A stretch of DNA of 64,000 nucleotides from Tistrella mobilis KA081020-065 (GTDB lineage Bacteria > Pseudomonadota > Alphaproteobacteria > Tistrellales > Tistrellaceae): the NCBI RefSeq assembly GCF_000264455.2, contig NC_017956.1:2772001-2836000 (forward strand), given 5' to 3'. Of this stretch, positions 18,401 to 26,877 are shown in pieces. Below the pieces are notes generated by a model that was not told the DNA's origin, did no database searches, and was given only the letters and a program-made list of their open reading frames with translations. Made by a program: the position numbers and the translations under genes. Each line of letters begins with the position of its first letter. The stretch's first letter is position 1.

Positions 18401-18491
18401 TCCTGGGCCAGCCGGTCCAGATCATCCGCGACCGCTGCAACCGCAGCCCCGAGACGCGCGGCCAGATCGCCCGCAAGCGGCCGGTCGGCAC
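15465..18491 (-). CDS. DUF4011-helicase-Vsr protein, C-terminal part (after +1 frameshift)
   Basis: Second part of a giant helicase-nuclease; about 1000 residues in this frame, though the genuine part begins near 18396. It carries Walker B VDEAS followed by QIQPVDALGAI (about 17350), VVVGDERQLPP, the SF1 motifs NVQGDERDVIFISVAYG and LNVLISRAKRF, then a Vsr/PD-(D/E)XK-type nuclease at about 16150-16450 (FEEQVARALRARGHVV, FFIDLAVVD, GIECDGAGYH), and a C-terminal DUF3320-like helical region. It lacks the N-terminal Walker A half, which is in the adjoining frame. DUF4011-helicase-Vsr proteins are known anti-phage candidates (Hhe). Alone this segment would not be an active helicase. Confidence 0.82.
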   Translation of the reverse strand: MPTGRLRAIWPRVSGLRLQRSRMIWTGWPRIVGPAAPALLGTDLGGERAPLAASALAPVVAAEAVVDAAFAALIAPTILAGERLAALDDLLEMRRREAVLADAAVTGRAAFGPLWPAGDRAAADWDTIARAAAWLTAEPDLRALAARTPDRAALRGRTAALVEAGHGIVDQVVGLWSRLAFDPRAMFGETGIPDLDLDALAAHLRGWLAAPEGLPAWAAILAAARAARAAGLAPLVDRLEDGRLDRAGVMPAFEMAAFEAIWQAMTAAEPALAGFDGTAQDGLVRSFAALDRARIDLARSEVRTEHARSRPRVNGLGPVGVLRGELAKKRRHMPIRQLMSQAGPAVQALKPVFMMSPLSVAQFLEPGRIGFDLLVVDEASQIQPVDALGAIARCRQMVVVGDERQLPPTAFFARMTADAPDAEDDDETTRIADVESILGLCVARGLPQRMLRWHYRSRHQSLIAVSNHEFYQDRLHVVPSPYAGEAGLGLDFVHVTDGVFETGGSGTNPTEARRVAEAVIAHARTTPERSLGVATFSVRQRRAILDALEALRRAHPETEDFFNAHPAEPFFVKNLENVQGDERDVIFISVAYGRNAQGYMAMRFGPVGAEGGERRLNVLISRAKRFCRVFASITDEDIDLERARGRGVAALKTFLRYARTGSLEVARRSGRPADSVFEEQVARALRARGHVVHEQVGLAGFFIDLAVVDPDRPGRYLLGIECDGAGYHAARSARDRDRLRQAVLEDHGWIIHRIWSADWFARPEGQLAAVEAAIVGAREMLEARDDGRAAAAAAMSPEDAALAAELGLEGGEDEAPAEDDHITPAYVEADPEVPAELQGMELHQVTPAKLAPMVMAVVKVEGPVHLDEVTARLRDAWGLGRAGARIQAAVRAAASYAIRRRHLVDEGWFLSLPGEPVRIRDRSAVTSAGLRKPELLPPAEIEAGLMRIAAENLGVTREELQRQLARMLGFRALSAGLRSVTEDEIRRLTERRRLVERDGLIVVAEPAP

Positions 18492-21105
18492 AGGCCGCGG
18501 CCGTGCGGCGGGTGGCGGCGTCGCCGGCCGGGCCGTTCACCCAGGCCAGCATCGCCTCCAGCCGCTCTGGCGCGCTGCGTGCCCCGCGCCAGACCGGGCC
18601 GAAAGCGGCACGGCCCAGGGCGTCGCCCGCTTCTGCCCTTGCCGCCGCCGCCTGGCCGGCGATCACCCGGTCGAGCAGCTGGATCAGTTCGCCATCTTCG
18701 GGCTTCGGCCCGGTCAGGATCGATTTGACCAGCCGGTTCGCCCGCCGCCAGCGGCCGCTGAAGATCCGGAACAGGCTGCCGCCGGTCTCGGCGATCGCCT
18801 GGCGGGCCTCGGCCAGCCCGGTCGACCAGGCGGCCTCGGTGACGCGGTCGCCGGCGGCAAGCCGTGCATCATGGGCGGCCCGCACCGCCTCGACCAGATC
18901 GGTGAGCGCGGCCCGCTCCGCCTCCCAGCTCTCGGCCGCCAGCTGCTCCGCCGGCAGGTCGGGGGCCGCGGCCACGGCCGCGCCGCAGCGGATCAGCGCC
19001 CCGGCCTCGCGCAGGGTTTCCGGCGCCGGCAGCCCCAGGTGACCGGCCAGACGGCTGCCCGCCTCGATCACCGCCGGCAGCGCCGCCACCACCCGGGCCA
19101 GCCGGTCGCGGGCGGCCGCATCGAAGCCTGCGGGCAGGACCGCCAGCCGGTCACGGGCTGCCTGAAGATCGGCGGTCGCCAGCCCGTCCGCCCCGGGGGC
19201 AAGCCCCGGCCGCAGCCGTGTCGCCTGATCGCGGAGCGCAAGCCCGGTCTCGACCAGCACCGCCACATCATCCGCGGCCACCGACCAGACCGGGTCCAGG
19301 AACACCGCGGGCGGCAGATCCGGTGCAGCCGCCAGCCGCTCGGCCCGGGCCAGCAGCCGGCTGCTGCCGTCCAGCGTGGCGGGGGCCGGCAGGTCCAGCA
19401 GGCCCGCCACCACCTCCGCCTCGGCGCGCCAGCCGGTAAGTCCGCGCTCCAGCGCCGCAATTTCGGCCAGCCGGCGGTCGGCATCCAGCGGGCTGATCGT
19501 ATCCAGCCCCACGCCGCGCCAGGGATGGGATGCGGGCGGCCCCTCCGCTTCGATCCGGCGGGCGAGATCGTCCAGCGTCGCGGCCAGGGCCGTCCGCTCG
19601 GGCGCAGTCCAGCCGGGGGCGGCCTCGGCCAGATCGAAATCGGCCGGCGCCACACCGGCCGCGCGCAGGCGCACCAGCTCGCCGATCACCTGATAGGGTG
19701 TGAGCCCGGTCGGCTCCAGCGCGCGATGCAGCCGTTCGGCATGGGCGTTCAGCTGCGCCCGGCTGCGACCCAGGCGATGGAACAGGGTCTCGTCATCGCC
19801 GATCCGGGGCGTGCCCAGCTCCCAGCTGCGCTTCAGATCCTCCAGAACCGCCCGTTTTGTCGCCTTGTGGCTGTGCAGTTCCAGGCAGACCTCGCCCACG
19901 CCCGCCTGATCCAGCCGGCGCTTCACCACCTCCAGCGCTGCCATCTTCTCGGCCACGAACAGCACGGTCTTGCCGTCGGCGACCGCGGCGGCGATGACAT
20001 TGGCGATGGTCTGCGACTTGCCGGTGCCCGGCGGGCCCTGGATCACCAGGTCGCGGCCGCGCCGCGCCTCGTGGATCGCCAGCGTCTGCGAGGCATCGGC
20101 ATCGACGATATGTACCAGATCCTCGGGCCCGATCAGCGGATCGACCGGCACGTCCTCGTCGAAATCGACATCCTCGACCCCGAAACCCTCGTCCAGCAGG
20201 CCGCGGATCAGCGGCCGGTCGGTCAGCGGCGCATCCGCCGGCCAGACCGCCGGATCCAGGTCGCGATACATCAGGAATTTCGAGAACGAGAAGAAGCCGA
20301 GGATCACCTCGTCGGGCCGCACCTCCCAGCCCTTGCGGCCGTGAACCGCCTCGGCGACCGCCGTCACATAGGCCGTGAACGGATCGGTCTCGCTCTCGGC
20401 TTCCGCGTCGAAGGCCGGCAGGGTGATGCCGTGTTCGCGGTCCAGGAAGGCTTCGAGCGACAGGTTGGTCGCGACGTCCTCGGGCCGTGCGGCCAGGCGG
20501 AAACGCTCGGTGGCGCTGCCGCGCTCCAGCTGCACCGGCACCAGCACCAGCGGCGCCCGGCGCAGCTGACCGCCCGCGGCGGGGTCGGTCCAGACCAGCG
20601 TGCCCAGCGCCAGGAACAGGATGTTGACGCCCTGCTCTTCCTCCAGCGTGCGCGCATCCAGATGCAGGTCCAGCAGACGACGCTGCAGCCCTTCCGAGCC
20701 GAGACGGGTCTGGAGCTTCGTGTCGGTGTGACGCGCGGCCAGCCCCCGCGCATCCACCGCCTCGTCCTCGGGCTGCGCCAAGGCCTCGCCGGCTGCAGCA
20801 CCCCCTTCCGCCCCACCCTCTTCCACCTGCTCCTCTTCGGTCTCGCGGCCGGGCAGGAAAGTGAAGCGCCGCCCCTCGCCCACCAGCAGCCGGTAGATTT
20901 CGGTCGCGCGCTCGTCGACGATGTCGAGCATGCGGCTGCGCCGGGCCTGAGGCAGGTTCAGCAGGCGATTGCGCGCCGAGAGATCGAGCAGGTCCATCCG
21001 CGCCCGGTCGAGCTTCGCTGCCAGCGGCAATCCGCTCCGCAGGACTGAAGGCTCGGTCGCCGCGGCGGTGACGGGCTCGTTCTCGGGGGACACCGTTTCG
21101 CTCAT
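18073..21105 (-). CDS. DUF4011-helicase-Vsr protein, N-terminal part (before +1 frameshift)
   Basis: The N-terminal part begins with the DUF4011 domain (LDLSARNRLLNLPQA, RRFTFLPGRETEEEQ), then the SF1 helicase Walker A GPPGTGKSQTIANVI near residue 355-370 and the long helical insertion common in this family. Meaningful homology ends near 18400; the remaining residues down to the stop at 18073 are Arg/Gly-rich out-of-frame translation. Deleting one base from either homopolymer at 18382-18385 or 18393-18396 joins this frame to the next and gives one 1879-residue protein, a normal length for the family. The gene is divergent from a LysR gene. Either a sequencing error or a true inactivating mutation explains the break. 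Confidence 0.82.
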   Translation of the reverse strand: MSETVSPENEPVTAAATEPSVLRSGLPLAAKLDRARMDLLDLSARNRLLNLPQARRSRMLDIVDERATEIYRLLVGEGRRFTFLPGRETEEEQVEEGGAEGGAAAGEALAQPEDEAVDARGLAARHTDTKLQTRLGSEGLQRRLLDLHLDARTLEEEQGVNILFLALGTLVWTDPAAGGQLRRAPLVLVPVQLERGSATERFRLAARPEDVATNLSLEAFLDREHGITLPAFDAEAESETDPFTAYVTAVAEAVHGRKGWEVRPDEVILGFFSFSKFLMYRDLDPAVWPADAPLTDRPLIRGLLDEGFGVEDVDFDEDVPVDPLIGPEDLVHIVDADASQTLAIHEARRGRDLVIQGPPGTGKSQTIANVIAAAVADGKTVLFVAEKMAALEVVKRRLDQAGVGEVCLELHSHKATKRAVLEDLKRSWELGTPRIGDDETLFHRLGRSRAQLNAHAERLHRALEPTGLTPYQVIGELVRLRAAGVAPADFDLAEAAPGWTAPERTALAATLDDLARRIEAEGPPASHPWRGVGLDTISPLDADRRLAEIAALERGLTGWRAEAEVVAGLLDLPAPATLDGSSRLLARAERLAAAPDLPPAVFLDPVWSVAADDVAVLVETGLALRDQATRLRPGLAPGADGLATADLQAARDRLAVLPAGFDAAARDRLARVVAALPAVIEAGSRLAGHLGLPAPETLREAGALIRCGAAVAAAPDLPAEQLAAESWEAERAALTDLVEAVRAAHDARLAAGDRVTEAAWSTGLAEARQAIAETGGSLFRIFSGRWRRANRLVKSILTGPKPEDGELIQLLDRVIAGQAAAARAEAGDALGRAAFGPVWRGARSAPERLEAMLAWVNGPAGDAATRRTAAACADRPLAGDLAARLGAAVAAVADDLDRLAQDRGAGGPGAARHRSGRRTGAAGGIRSGAGGCGRGRGRCGLRRPDRSDHPGRRAAGGPGRSARNASARGRARRCRGHRPRRFRAALAGRRPRGGGLGHHRPGGGLADGGA

Positions 21106-21326
21106 CTCCGCTCACCATCCGACGGGGAAGGGTACCGCGGACGGGCCGCGGCGGGGCTCGGCTCAAGCTGTAGAAGGAGCGCCGGCAAAATTCAACGCCG
21201 CAGCGGGTTCCTGGTCAACGCCCGGCGCGTCCCCGGCCAACCGACCGCGTACCGGCCTTCCCATCGGGTACCGCCCCGCGCCATGATGTCAGCGCCCGCC
21301 GCACCGCCCCCGGGAGCCCGACCCGC
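21106..21326. promoter_or_regulatory. divergent gap between the helicase-nuclease and LysR genes
   Basis: These 221 bases must hold both promoters. No clear -35/-10 pair, palindrome or LysR-type T-N11-A box stands out by eye. Confidence 0.3.
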
Positions 21327-22232
21327 ATGGCCTTCTCGCTGCGCCAGCTGCAGTATTTCGTCGCGATCGTCGAGCGCGGCAGCATCTCCTCCGCCGCCCA
21401 GGCGCTGTCGATCTCGCAATCGACGGTGACCGAAGCGCTGCGCGGGCTGGAGATCGATCTGGGCTTTCCGCTGGTCGAACGTCATGCCCGCGGTGTCGCC
21501 CCCACGCTCAAGGGCCATCAGTTCCTGGCCCATGCCCGGCGGATTCTGGCCGATGTCGCCGATGCCCGGCGTGCGATCCGCGGCGAGAGCGCCGTGCTGA
21601 AGGGCCAGCTGGCGCTGGGGGTCACGCCGCTGGTGGCGGGCTATGTCCTCGCCGATCTGCTCGCCCGCTTCCGCCGCGCCTTCCCCGATGTCGATGTCCA
21701 GACGGTCGAGGACAATGGCGACTATCTGGAACATCTGCTGGTCGGCGGCGAACTCGACGTGGCGGTGATGGTGCTGGCGCCCGGGCGCAGCAGTTCTGCC
21801 CTGCAGATCGAGGTGGTGGAGATTTCGCCCTATCGGGTCTGGCTGCCGCTCGGCCATGCCGCCACTGCCGAAGAGCGGGTCAGCCTGCGCGACCTAGCCG
21901 CCGAGCCCCATGTGCTGCTCACCATCGACGAGATCGCCGAGGCGTCGGAGGTGGTCTGGCGCCGGCTCGGCATCCGCCCGCCGGTCGCCTTCCGCACCCG
22001 CTCGGTCGAAGCGGTGCGCAGCCTGGTCGCCACCGGCACCGGCGTCGCGATCCTGCCCGACCTCACCTACCGGCCCTGGTCGCTGGAAGGCGACAAGATC
22101 GAAGCGCGGGGCGTGGCCGAGGATCTGCCCGCCATCCAGGTCGCCACCGCCTGGCGCCGCGGATCGCCGCTGTCTGCCGCGGCCGCCGGTTTTGTCTCGG
22201 TCGCCGCAACCCGCCAGGCCGCCCGGCGTTAG
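21327..22232 (+). CDS. LysR family transcriptional regulator
   Basis: A 301-residue LysR regulator. The N-terminal winged helix-turn-helix is textbook (LRQLQYFVAIVERGSISSAA, then QSTVTEALRGLE), followed by a two-lobed periplasmic-binding-protein-like sensor domain from about residue 90 (GQLALGVTPLVAGYVLADLL). The family binds a small-molecule effector and usually activates a divergent target; here the divergent neighbour is the helicase-nuclease, an unlikely target, so it may act elsewhere. It converges on the IclR gene with 22 bases between the stops. The effector cannot be inferred. Confidence 0.9.
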   Translation: MAFSLRQLQYFVAIVERGSISSAAQALSISQSTVTEALRGLEIDLGFPLVERHARGVAPTLKGHQFLAHARRILADVADARRAIRGESAVLKGQLALGVTPLVAGYVLADLLARFRRAFPDVDVQTVEDNGDYLEHLLVGGELDVAVMVLAPGRSSSALQIEVVEISPYRVWLPLGHAATAEERVSLRDLAAEPHVLLTIDEIAEASEVVWRRLGIRPPVAFRTRSVEAVRSLVATGTGVAILPDLTYRPWSLEGDKIEARGVAEDLPAIQVATAWRRGSPLSAAAAGFVSVAATRQAARR

Positions 22233-22254
22233 GGGGGGCCGATGCCATCAGAGA

Positions 22255-23001
22255 TCACCCGGGCAGAAAGCGGGGGATCGCCTCGCGCAGCAGGGCCAGG
22301 ATCATGTCGTGCTTCTCTTCCAGCCGGTCGACCGGGCCGCCGACGCCGACCGTGAAGCGGCGGCCATAGCTCTGCGGCGGCAGCAGCATGCCGATCACCC
22401 CGGCGCCCGGGGTGACAGTGTGGCGGGAATAGACATGGCCCAGCTGCCGGACCTCGGTCACGGGCACCATCAGCTCGTCCAGCGTCATCCGCCGGGCCGG
22501 GTCGCTCTCCTCGATGTTCACTCGCCGGAGCAGCTTGTCGATCTCGGCATCGGGCATGGCGCTCAACAGCAGCCAGCCATAGCCGGAGTGGGTCATCGAA
22601 CGCACGGTGCCGGGCCGCACGCGGTATTGCAGACCCTCGCGCGAGTAGAGCACGTGAACATACTGCATGTAGATGTCCGACTGGGTGCCGAGGCTCACCA
22701 TCTCGCCGGTCATCTCGTTCAGATACTGCATCAGCCTGAGGATCCGGCCCTCGCCGAACAGCGATGCCTGGATCCAGTCGCCCAGCATGGCGACGCGCAT
22801 GGTCGGCATATAGGTGCGCGTCGGCCGGTTGAAATCGACATAGCCCAGCTGCAGCAGGCTCTTGAGCAGGGCGGCGGTGCTGGACACCGGATAGCCGAAA
22901 TGGGCCGAGACCTCGCGCAGCGTCAGCGGCCGCTTCACCTCGTCGAAATATTCCAGCACCTCGAAGACCCGCCGGGCGGTCTTGATCGCGGCCGTCGACA
23001 T
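22255..23001 (-). CDS. IclR family transcriptional regulator
   Basis: A 248-residue IclR-type regulator. An N-terminal winged helix (RRVFEVLEYFDEVKRPLTLREVS is the region; VSSTAALLKSLLQLGYV is the recognition part) precedes a C-terminal GAF-like effector domain. It is the last gene of a minus-strand run crotonase-dctP-dctQ-dctM-iclR and probably controls this run and the divergent crotonase/CaiB genes. Palindromes in the shared promoter region at 27064-27135 are its likely binding sites. The ligand is probably the transported acid or its CoA ester (inference from context). Confidence 0.88.
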   Translation of the reverse strand: MSTAAIKTARRVFEVLEYFDEVKRPLTLREVSAHFGYPVSSTAALLKSLLQLGYVDFNRPTRTYMPTMRVAMLGDWIQASLFGEGRILRLMQYLNEMTGEMVSLGTQSDIYMQYVHVLYSREGLQYRVRPGTVRSMTHSGYGWLLLSAMPDAEIDKLLRRVNIEESDPARRMTLDELMVPVTEVRQLGHVYSRHTVTPGAGVIGMLLPPQSYGRRFTVGVGGPVDRLEEKHDMILALLREAIPRFLPG

Positions 23002-23047
23002 GATCCGTCGTCTCCTTCCCTGGTCGTCCTGTCCCGGATGTCTGCCG

Positions 23048-24343
23048 TCACGGACCGTACCACCAGCCGGGCAGGCCGAGCGAGAGCGCCGGGAACAGCA
23101 GCAGAAGCAGCAGGACGATCATGTCACCGATCAGCAGCCGCCACACGCCCGAGAAGGTCTTCTCCAGTGGCGCATCGGCCGAGGCCGAGACCACGAAACT
23201 GTTCAGCCCGAGCGGTGGTGTGACCAGGCCGATCTCGGAAGTCTTGGTCAGCACGATGCCCCACCAGATCGGGTCGTAGCCAAGCCCGACCACCAGCGGG
23301 AAGGTCAGCGGCAGGGTCAGCAGCATCACCGCCAGCTGGTCCAGGAAACAGCCGAGAATCAGATAGATCACGATCAGGATCGCGATGATCGCCCAGCCGG
23401 GAATGTTCAGCGCCACGATCGTCTCCAGCAGATCCTGGGGCAGCCGGGTGATGGCGAGATATTTCCCGAAGATCATCGCGCCGATGATGATGGTGAAGAT
23501 CAATGCGGTGCTGCGGATCGAAGCACGGAAGGCGGCCAGCATGCCCTCCCCGCGCAGCCCCCCGAAGACGACGCTGATCACCAGCGCCGCCAGCGCACCG
23601 ATCGCCGCCGCCTCGGTCGGCGTGGCTGCCCCTGAATAGATCGAGCCCGCGACGAACACCACCAGCAGCATCGCCGGGCCGATCGCGGTCAGGCTGCGCA
23701 GCCGCTCCGGCCAGGCGGTCCTCACCACCTGGGGCGCGATGGTGGGGTCCCGGCGCACCCAGATCATGATCGAGATCACGAAGCCGGTGGCGGAGAGCAG
23801 GCCGGGCACGATACCGGCCACGAACAGTCGGCCGATCGAGCTTTCGGTCAGGATGCCGTAGATGATCAGCCCCAGGCTGGGCGGGATCATGATCGCAAGC
23901 GTGCCGGCGATCGCGACCGTGCCGAGCGACAGCCGGTCGTCATAGCCGAAGCGCCGCATCTCGGGGATCGAGATCCGCGCCATCGCCGCCGCGGCGGCCG
24001 TGCTGGAGCCGCTGAGTGCGGCGAAACCGGCATTGGCCCCCACCGCCGCCAGCGCCAACCCGCCACGCAGATGGCCGACGAAGGCATAGGCGCAGCGGAA
24101 CATCGCCTGCACCACCGTGCCACGGGCCAGCAGTTCCGCCATCAGGATGAACAGCGGAATGGTGGTCAGCAGAAACGACGAGGCATGGCGGTAGGGCTCG
24201 GCCCGGAGGATGCCGAGCAGGGGCATCCAGCCGGCATTGATCCAGATGCCGGCGGCGCCGGCGACGATCAGCGAGAAGCCGATCGGCATGCCCAGAACCA
24301 GGGTCACCAGGAACAGGACGATCGGAAAGGCGGTGTCGAACAT
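23048..24343 (-). CDS. dctM: TRAP transporter large permease, DctM family
   Basis: The 431-residue membrane subunit that moves the substrate using a sodium or proton gradient. About twelve hydrophobic segments are present. Typical DctM features are the start FPIVLFLVTLVLGMPIGFSL, ALSGSSTAAAAAM (the P-loop-like hairpin) and MIPPSLGLIIYGI. The chosen start (24343) gives a standard first helix; an open frame further upstream is non-hydrophobic and overlaps dctQ. It works with DctQ and the binding protein DctP encoded just upstream. Confidence 0.92.
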   Translation of the reverse strand: MFDTAFPIVLFLVTLVLGMPIGFSLIVAGAAGIWINAGWMPLLGILRAEPYRHASSFLLTTIPLFILMAELLARGTVVQAMFRCAYAFVGHLRGGLALAAVGANAGFAALSGSSTAAAAAMARISIPEMRRFGYDDRLSLGTVAIAGTLAIMIPPSLGLIIYGILTESSIGRLFVAGIVPGLLSATGFVISIMIWVRRDPTIAPQVVRTAWPERLRSLTAIGPAMLLVVFVAGSIYSGAATPTEAAAIGALAALVISVVFGGLRGEGMLAAFRASIRSTALIFTIIIGAMIFGKYLAITRLPQDLLETIVALNIPGWAIIAILIVIYLILGCFLDQLAVMLLTLPLTFPLVVGLGYDPIWWGIVLTKTSEIGLVTPPLGLNSFVVSASADAPLEKTFSGVWRLLIGDMIVLLLLLLFPALSLGLPGWWYGP

Positions 24344-24387
24344 GGGGGCGATATCCCGTGCGGCAGGGGCTTCCGGAGCCCCGGCCC

Positions 24388-24936
24388 TCAATGGATGGCA
24401 CTGTCCGTCTCTTCGAAGGTCTCCGCGTCGGGAACCTCGCCCGAGATCAGGCATCGCAAAAGCTGCAGCGCCATGCGCAGCCAGAGCAGGATCACCCCGG
24501 CCGCCACCAGCACCCAGGACGGCCAGACCGGCATCGGCACCTGGCTGAACGGGAAGGGCGTCGCGATCACCCGGTCGCGGATGATGTTCGTCGAGACCTG
24601 TTCCACCGCCATCCAGCCAATGCCGGTGACGGCCGCGAGCGTCGCCGCCAGGAACACGGCCTCCAGCAGCCGGCGGACCGGACGCGGGAAGTTGCGCGAG
24701 ACGAAACTCACAGCGACATGGCCGCGCCTGGCCTGCAACTGGGCGATGCCGAGGAAGACCACGCCAACCATCAGATAGAACTCGACGAATTCATGCGTGC
24801 CGAAGACCGGGGCCGCGAACAGATAGCGGCCGCCGGCATCCATGGTGATGATCAGCATCATGATCGCGAGCAGCGCGATGGCGACGTATTCGAACAGGGT
24901 CTCCAGCCGGCCGATCAGATGGTCGAGCGTGTCCAA
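24388..24936 (-). CDS. dctQ: TRAP transporter small permease, DctQ family
   Basis: A 182-residue membrane protein with four hydrophobic helices, the usual size and topology of DctQ. No ATG exists near the start of homology; TTG at 24936 follows GAGGGAGGGCGGGG, a strong ribosome-binding site, and lies 14 bases after the dctP stop, so TTG is taken as the start. Motifs such as YLFAAPVFGTHEFVEFYLMV and LQARRGHVAVSFV match the family. An upstream frame of about 100 codons is out-of-frame dctP sequence. It forms the membrane complex with DctM. Confidence 0.85.
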   Translation of the reverse strand: MDTLDHLIGRLETLFEYVAIALLAIMMLIITMDAGGRYLFAAPVFGTHEFVEFYLMVGVVFLGIAQLQARRGHVAVSFVSRNFPRPVRRLLEAVFLAATLAAVTGIGWMAVEQVSTNIIRDRVIATPFPFSQVPMPVWPSWVLVAAGVILLWLRMALQLLRCLISGEVPDAETFEETDSAIH

Positions 24937-24950
24937 ACCCCCGCCCTCCC

Positions 24951-25997
24951 TCAGGCCCGGGCGTGCTTCTTGAGCGCCGCGACCCAGGCATCGACCACGC
25001 GCTCGGCCGGCAGGTTGCGGGTCTCGTACAGCTCCGCCCATTTCTGCCGGATCGGCGTCAGCCGCCGGGTGGTCTCGTCGATCACCTCGGGCGCCAGATC
25101 GTAGACCTCGATCCCCTGTTTGCGGAATTCCGTCCGCCAGGTATCGGACTGGCGCGAGATGGTGTCGCCCTCGAACCTGATCAACTCGCGGCCGACCTTG
25201 TCGAACACGGCCTGGATATCGGGCGGCAGATCGTCCCAAAGGTCGCGGTTCATCGCATAATAGCTGTTGAACACGCCCAGATTGAGGTTGTCGGTGCTGT
25301 AACGCACCAGATCGTTCAGCTTGTAGGAATGGATGCTCGGAATGTGGAAGACGGTGCCGTCCAGCGTGCCGTTCTGCATGGCGTTGTAGATCTCAGGCGG
25401 GGTGACGGTGACCGGGATACCGCCAAGCGCCGTGATCGCCTGCTGCTGGACATTGCCGCCGACCCGGATCTTCTGACCCGCGAGGTCGTCCAGGGTCACG
25501 ATTTTGCGGCTGACCATGTGCAGGTTGTAGGCCTCGGTCGACGAGGCCCTGAGCGCCCGGATGCCGGCATCCCTGAACTCCACCTCGTCCAGAATGCCCA
25601 GGCCGATCTCGTAATAGGCGGCTTCAAGCGCGTAGATATCGGCCTTGATCTCAGGGATCGGCAGGCTGCCGACCGTCGCCATCGGCAGCTTCTCGGAAAA
25701 ATACTGCGCGGGAATATAGGCGACGTCGGCGATGCGGGTCTGCACCGCATCCAGCAGGTCCCGGGCGCTGGCGAGCTGTTCGGCGGGGTAGTGCTCGAAC
25801 CTGATCCGCCCCTCGGTCCCCTCCTCGATCTGCTTGATCCAGTGTTTGATGATCGGCATCGAGTAATGGGTGGTCGGCAGCGAATCCGCCAGTTTCAGGG
25901 TGATCGGCTTCGCCGCACGAGCGATCCAGGGCATGCCGAAACTGCCCGCGGCCGCGCCGGCGGCGGCGAGCTTCACAAAACTGCGGCGATTGATCAT
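24951..25997 (-). CDS. dctP: TRAP transporter substrate-binding protein, DctP family
   Basis: The periplasmic binding subunit, 348 residues. The N-terminus has a twin-arginine signal (INRRSFVKLAAAGAAAGSFG), so it may be exported folded via Tat. DctP features are ITLKLADSLPTTHYS, the Arg-containing KIRVGGNVQQQAITALGGI (the Arg that binds the carboxylate) and EIYNAMQNGTLDGTV. A GGGAGGACAACGG ribosome-binding site fixes the start at 25997. The substrate is an organic acid, presumably the compound degraded by the linked CoA enzymes. Confidence 0.92.
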   Translation of the reverse strand: MINRRSFVKLAAAGAAAGSFGMPWIARAAKPITLKLADSLPTTHYSMPIIKHWIKQIEEGTEGRIRFEHYPAEQLASARDLLDAVQTRIADVAYIPAQYFSEKLPMATVGSLPIPEIKADIYALEAAYYEIGLGILDEVEFRDAGIRALRASSTEAYNLHMVSRKIVTLDDLAGQKIRVGGNVQQQAITALGGIPVTVTPPEIYNAMQNGTLDGTVFHIPSIHSYKLNDLVRYSTDNLNLGVFNSYYAMNRDLWDDLPPDIQAVFDKVGRELIRFEGDTISRQSDTWRTEFRKQGIEVYDLAPEVIDETTRRLTPIRQKWAELYETRNLPAERVVDAWVAALKKHARA

Positions 25998-26094
25998 CCG
26001 TTGTCCTCCCTTGTCTGATGCAGGGCGCAAGGATCCTGCCGCCGCGATCTTGAGCGTCGCGTGGAGCCGGCAGATCCGGGTGAGGTGTCTTTGG

Positions 26095-26877
26095 TCAGCG
26101 GGCGACGAAGCGGCCCGGGCGACGTTCGGCGACGGCGCGGATGCCTTCGCGGTGGTCTTCTGTCCGGGCGAGCCATTTCTGCTCGACGAATTCGTGATCG
26201 GTCTGGGCCTGCACCGCATCGGCCAATCCCCGGCGCAGGGTGGCGCGGGTCGACTGAACCGCAAGCGGTGCGCCCTCGGCGATCTCCTGCGCCAGGGCCA
26301 TCGCCTCGGCACGCAGCCGGTCGGCCGGGACCAGCAGATCAACGAGGCCGACGGCCGCGGCCTCCTCGCCGGTCAGGCGCCGCCCGGTCATGAACATCCA
26401 CTGCGCCTTCTGGACACCGATCACCCGCGGCAGGGTATGGGTCAGCCCGAAGCCCGGATGAATGCCCAGCTTGACGAAATTGGCCCCGAAGCGCGCTTCG
26501 GGTGCGGCCACCCGGAAATCCGCCACCAGCGACAAGCCCAACCCGCCACCGATCGCCGGCCCCTGCACCGCGGCAACGATCGGCTTGCGGTTGTGGAACA
26601 GGCGCACCGCCTCGGAATAGAGGGGGTTGCGGTCTTCAACCGCCCCGGCCAGTTCGGCCGGGCGGCGCTGGAAATCAGCGCCGGCGCAGAAGGCCTTGCC
26701 CTCCGAGGCGAGCAGGATAGCCCGACAGTCGCTGTCCTCGTCCAGCGCCTCGACCAGGCTCGACAGATCACGGATGAGGTCGAGGTCGAAGAAATTGTTC
26801 GGTGGACGCCGGATCTCGAGGACCGTGACATGGCCGTCGGTCGAGACGTGGACGTCTCCCTTCTGCGTGATCGACAT
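26095..26877 (-). CDS. crotonase-family protein lacking the two hydratase Glu residues
   Basis: A 260-residue crotonase-fold protein with the oxyanion-hole motifs KAFCAGADF and AIGGGLGLSLVADF. Canonical enoyl-CoA hydratases carry a Glu in GGGCEL and another in PExxLG; here these read GGGLGL and NFVKLG, so both are missing. It may be an isomerase, a hydrolase, a C-C lyase or a non-catalytic partner instead. It is the first gene of a probable operon with dctPQM and iclR, starting at ATG 26877. It is divergent from a second crotonase-family gene. Confidence 0.85.
   Translation of the reverse strand: MSITQKGDVHVSTDGHVTVLEIRRPPNNFFDLDLIRDLSSLVEALDEDSDCRAILLASEGKAFCAGADFQRRPAELAGAVEDRNPLYSEAVRLFHNRKPIVAAVQGPAIGGGLGLSLVADFRVAAPEARFGANFVKLGIHPGFGLTHTLPRVIGVQKAQWMFMTGRRLTGEEAAAVGLVDLLVPADRLRAEAMALAQEIAEGAPLAVQSTRATLRRGLADAVQAQTDHEFVEQKWLARTEDHREGIRAVAERRPGRFVAR

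Noticed and set aside
15462-21048. Two long plus-strand open frames (about 1000 codons each) across the helicase-nuclease gene
   Set aside because: They mirror the minus-strand gene that has clear helicase and nuclease motifs; their translations are Gln/Arg/Pro-rich and match no family.
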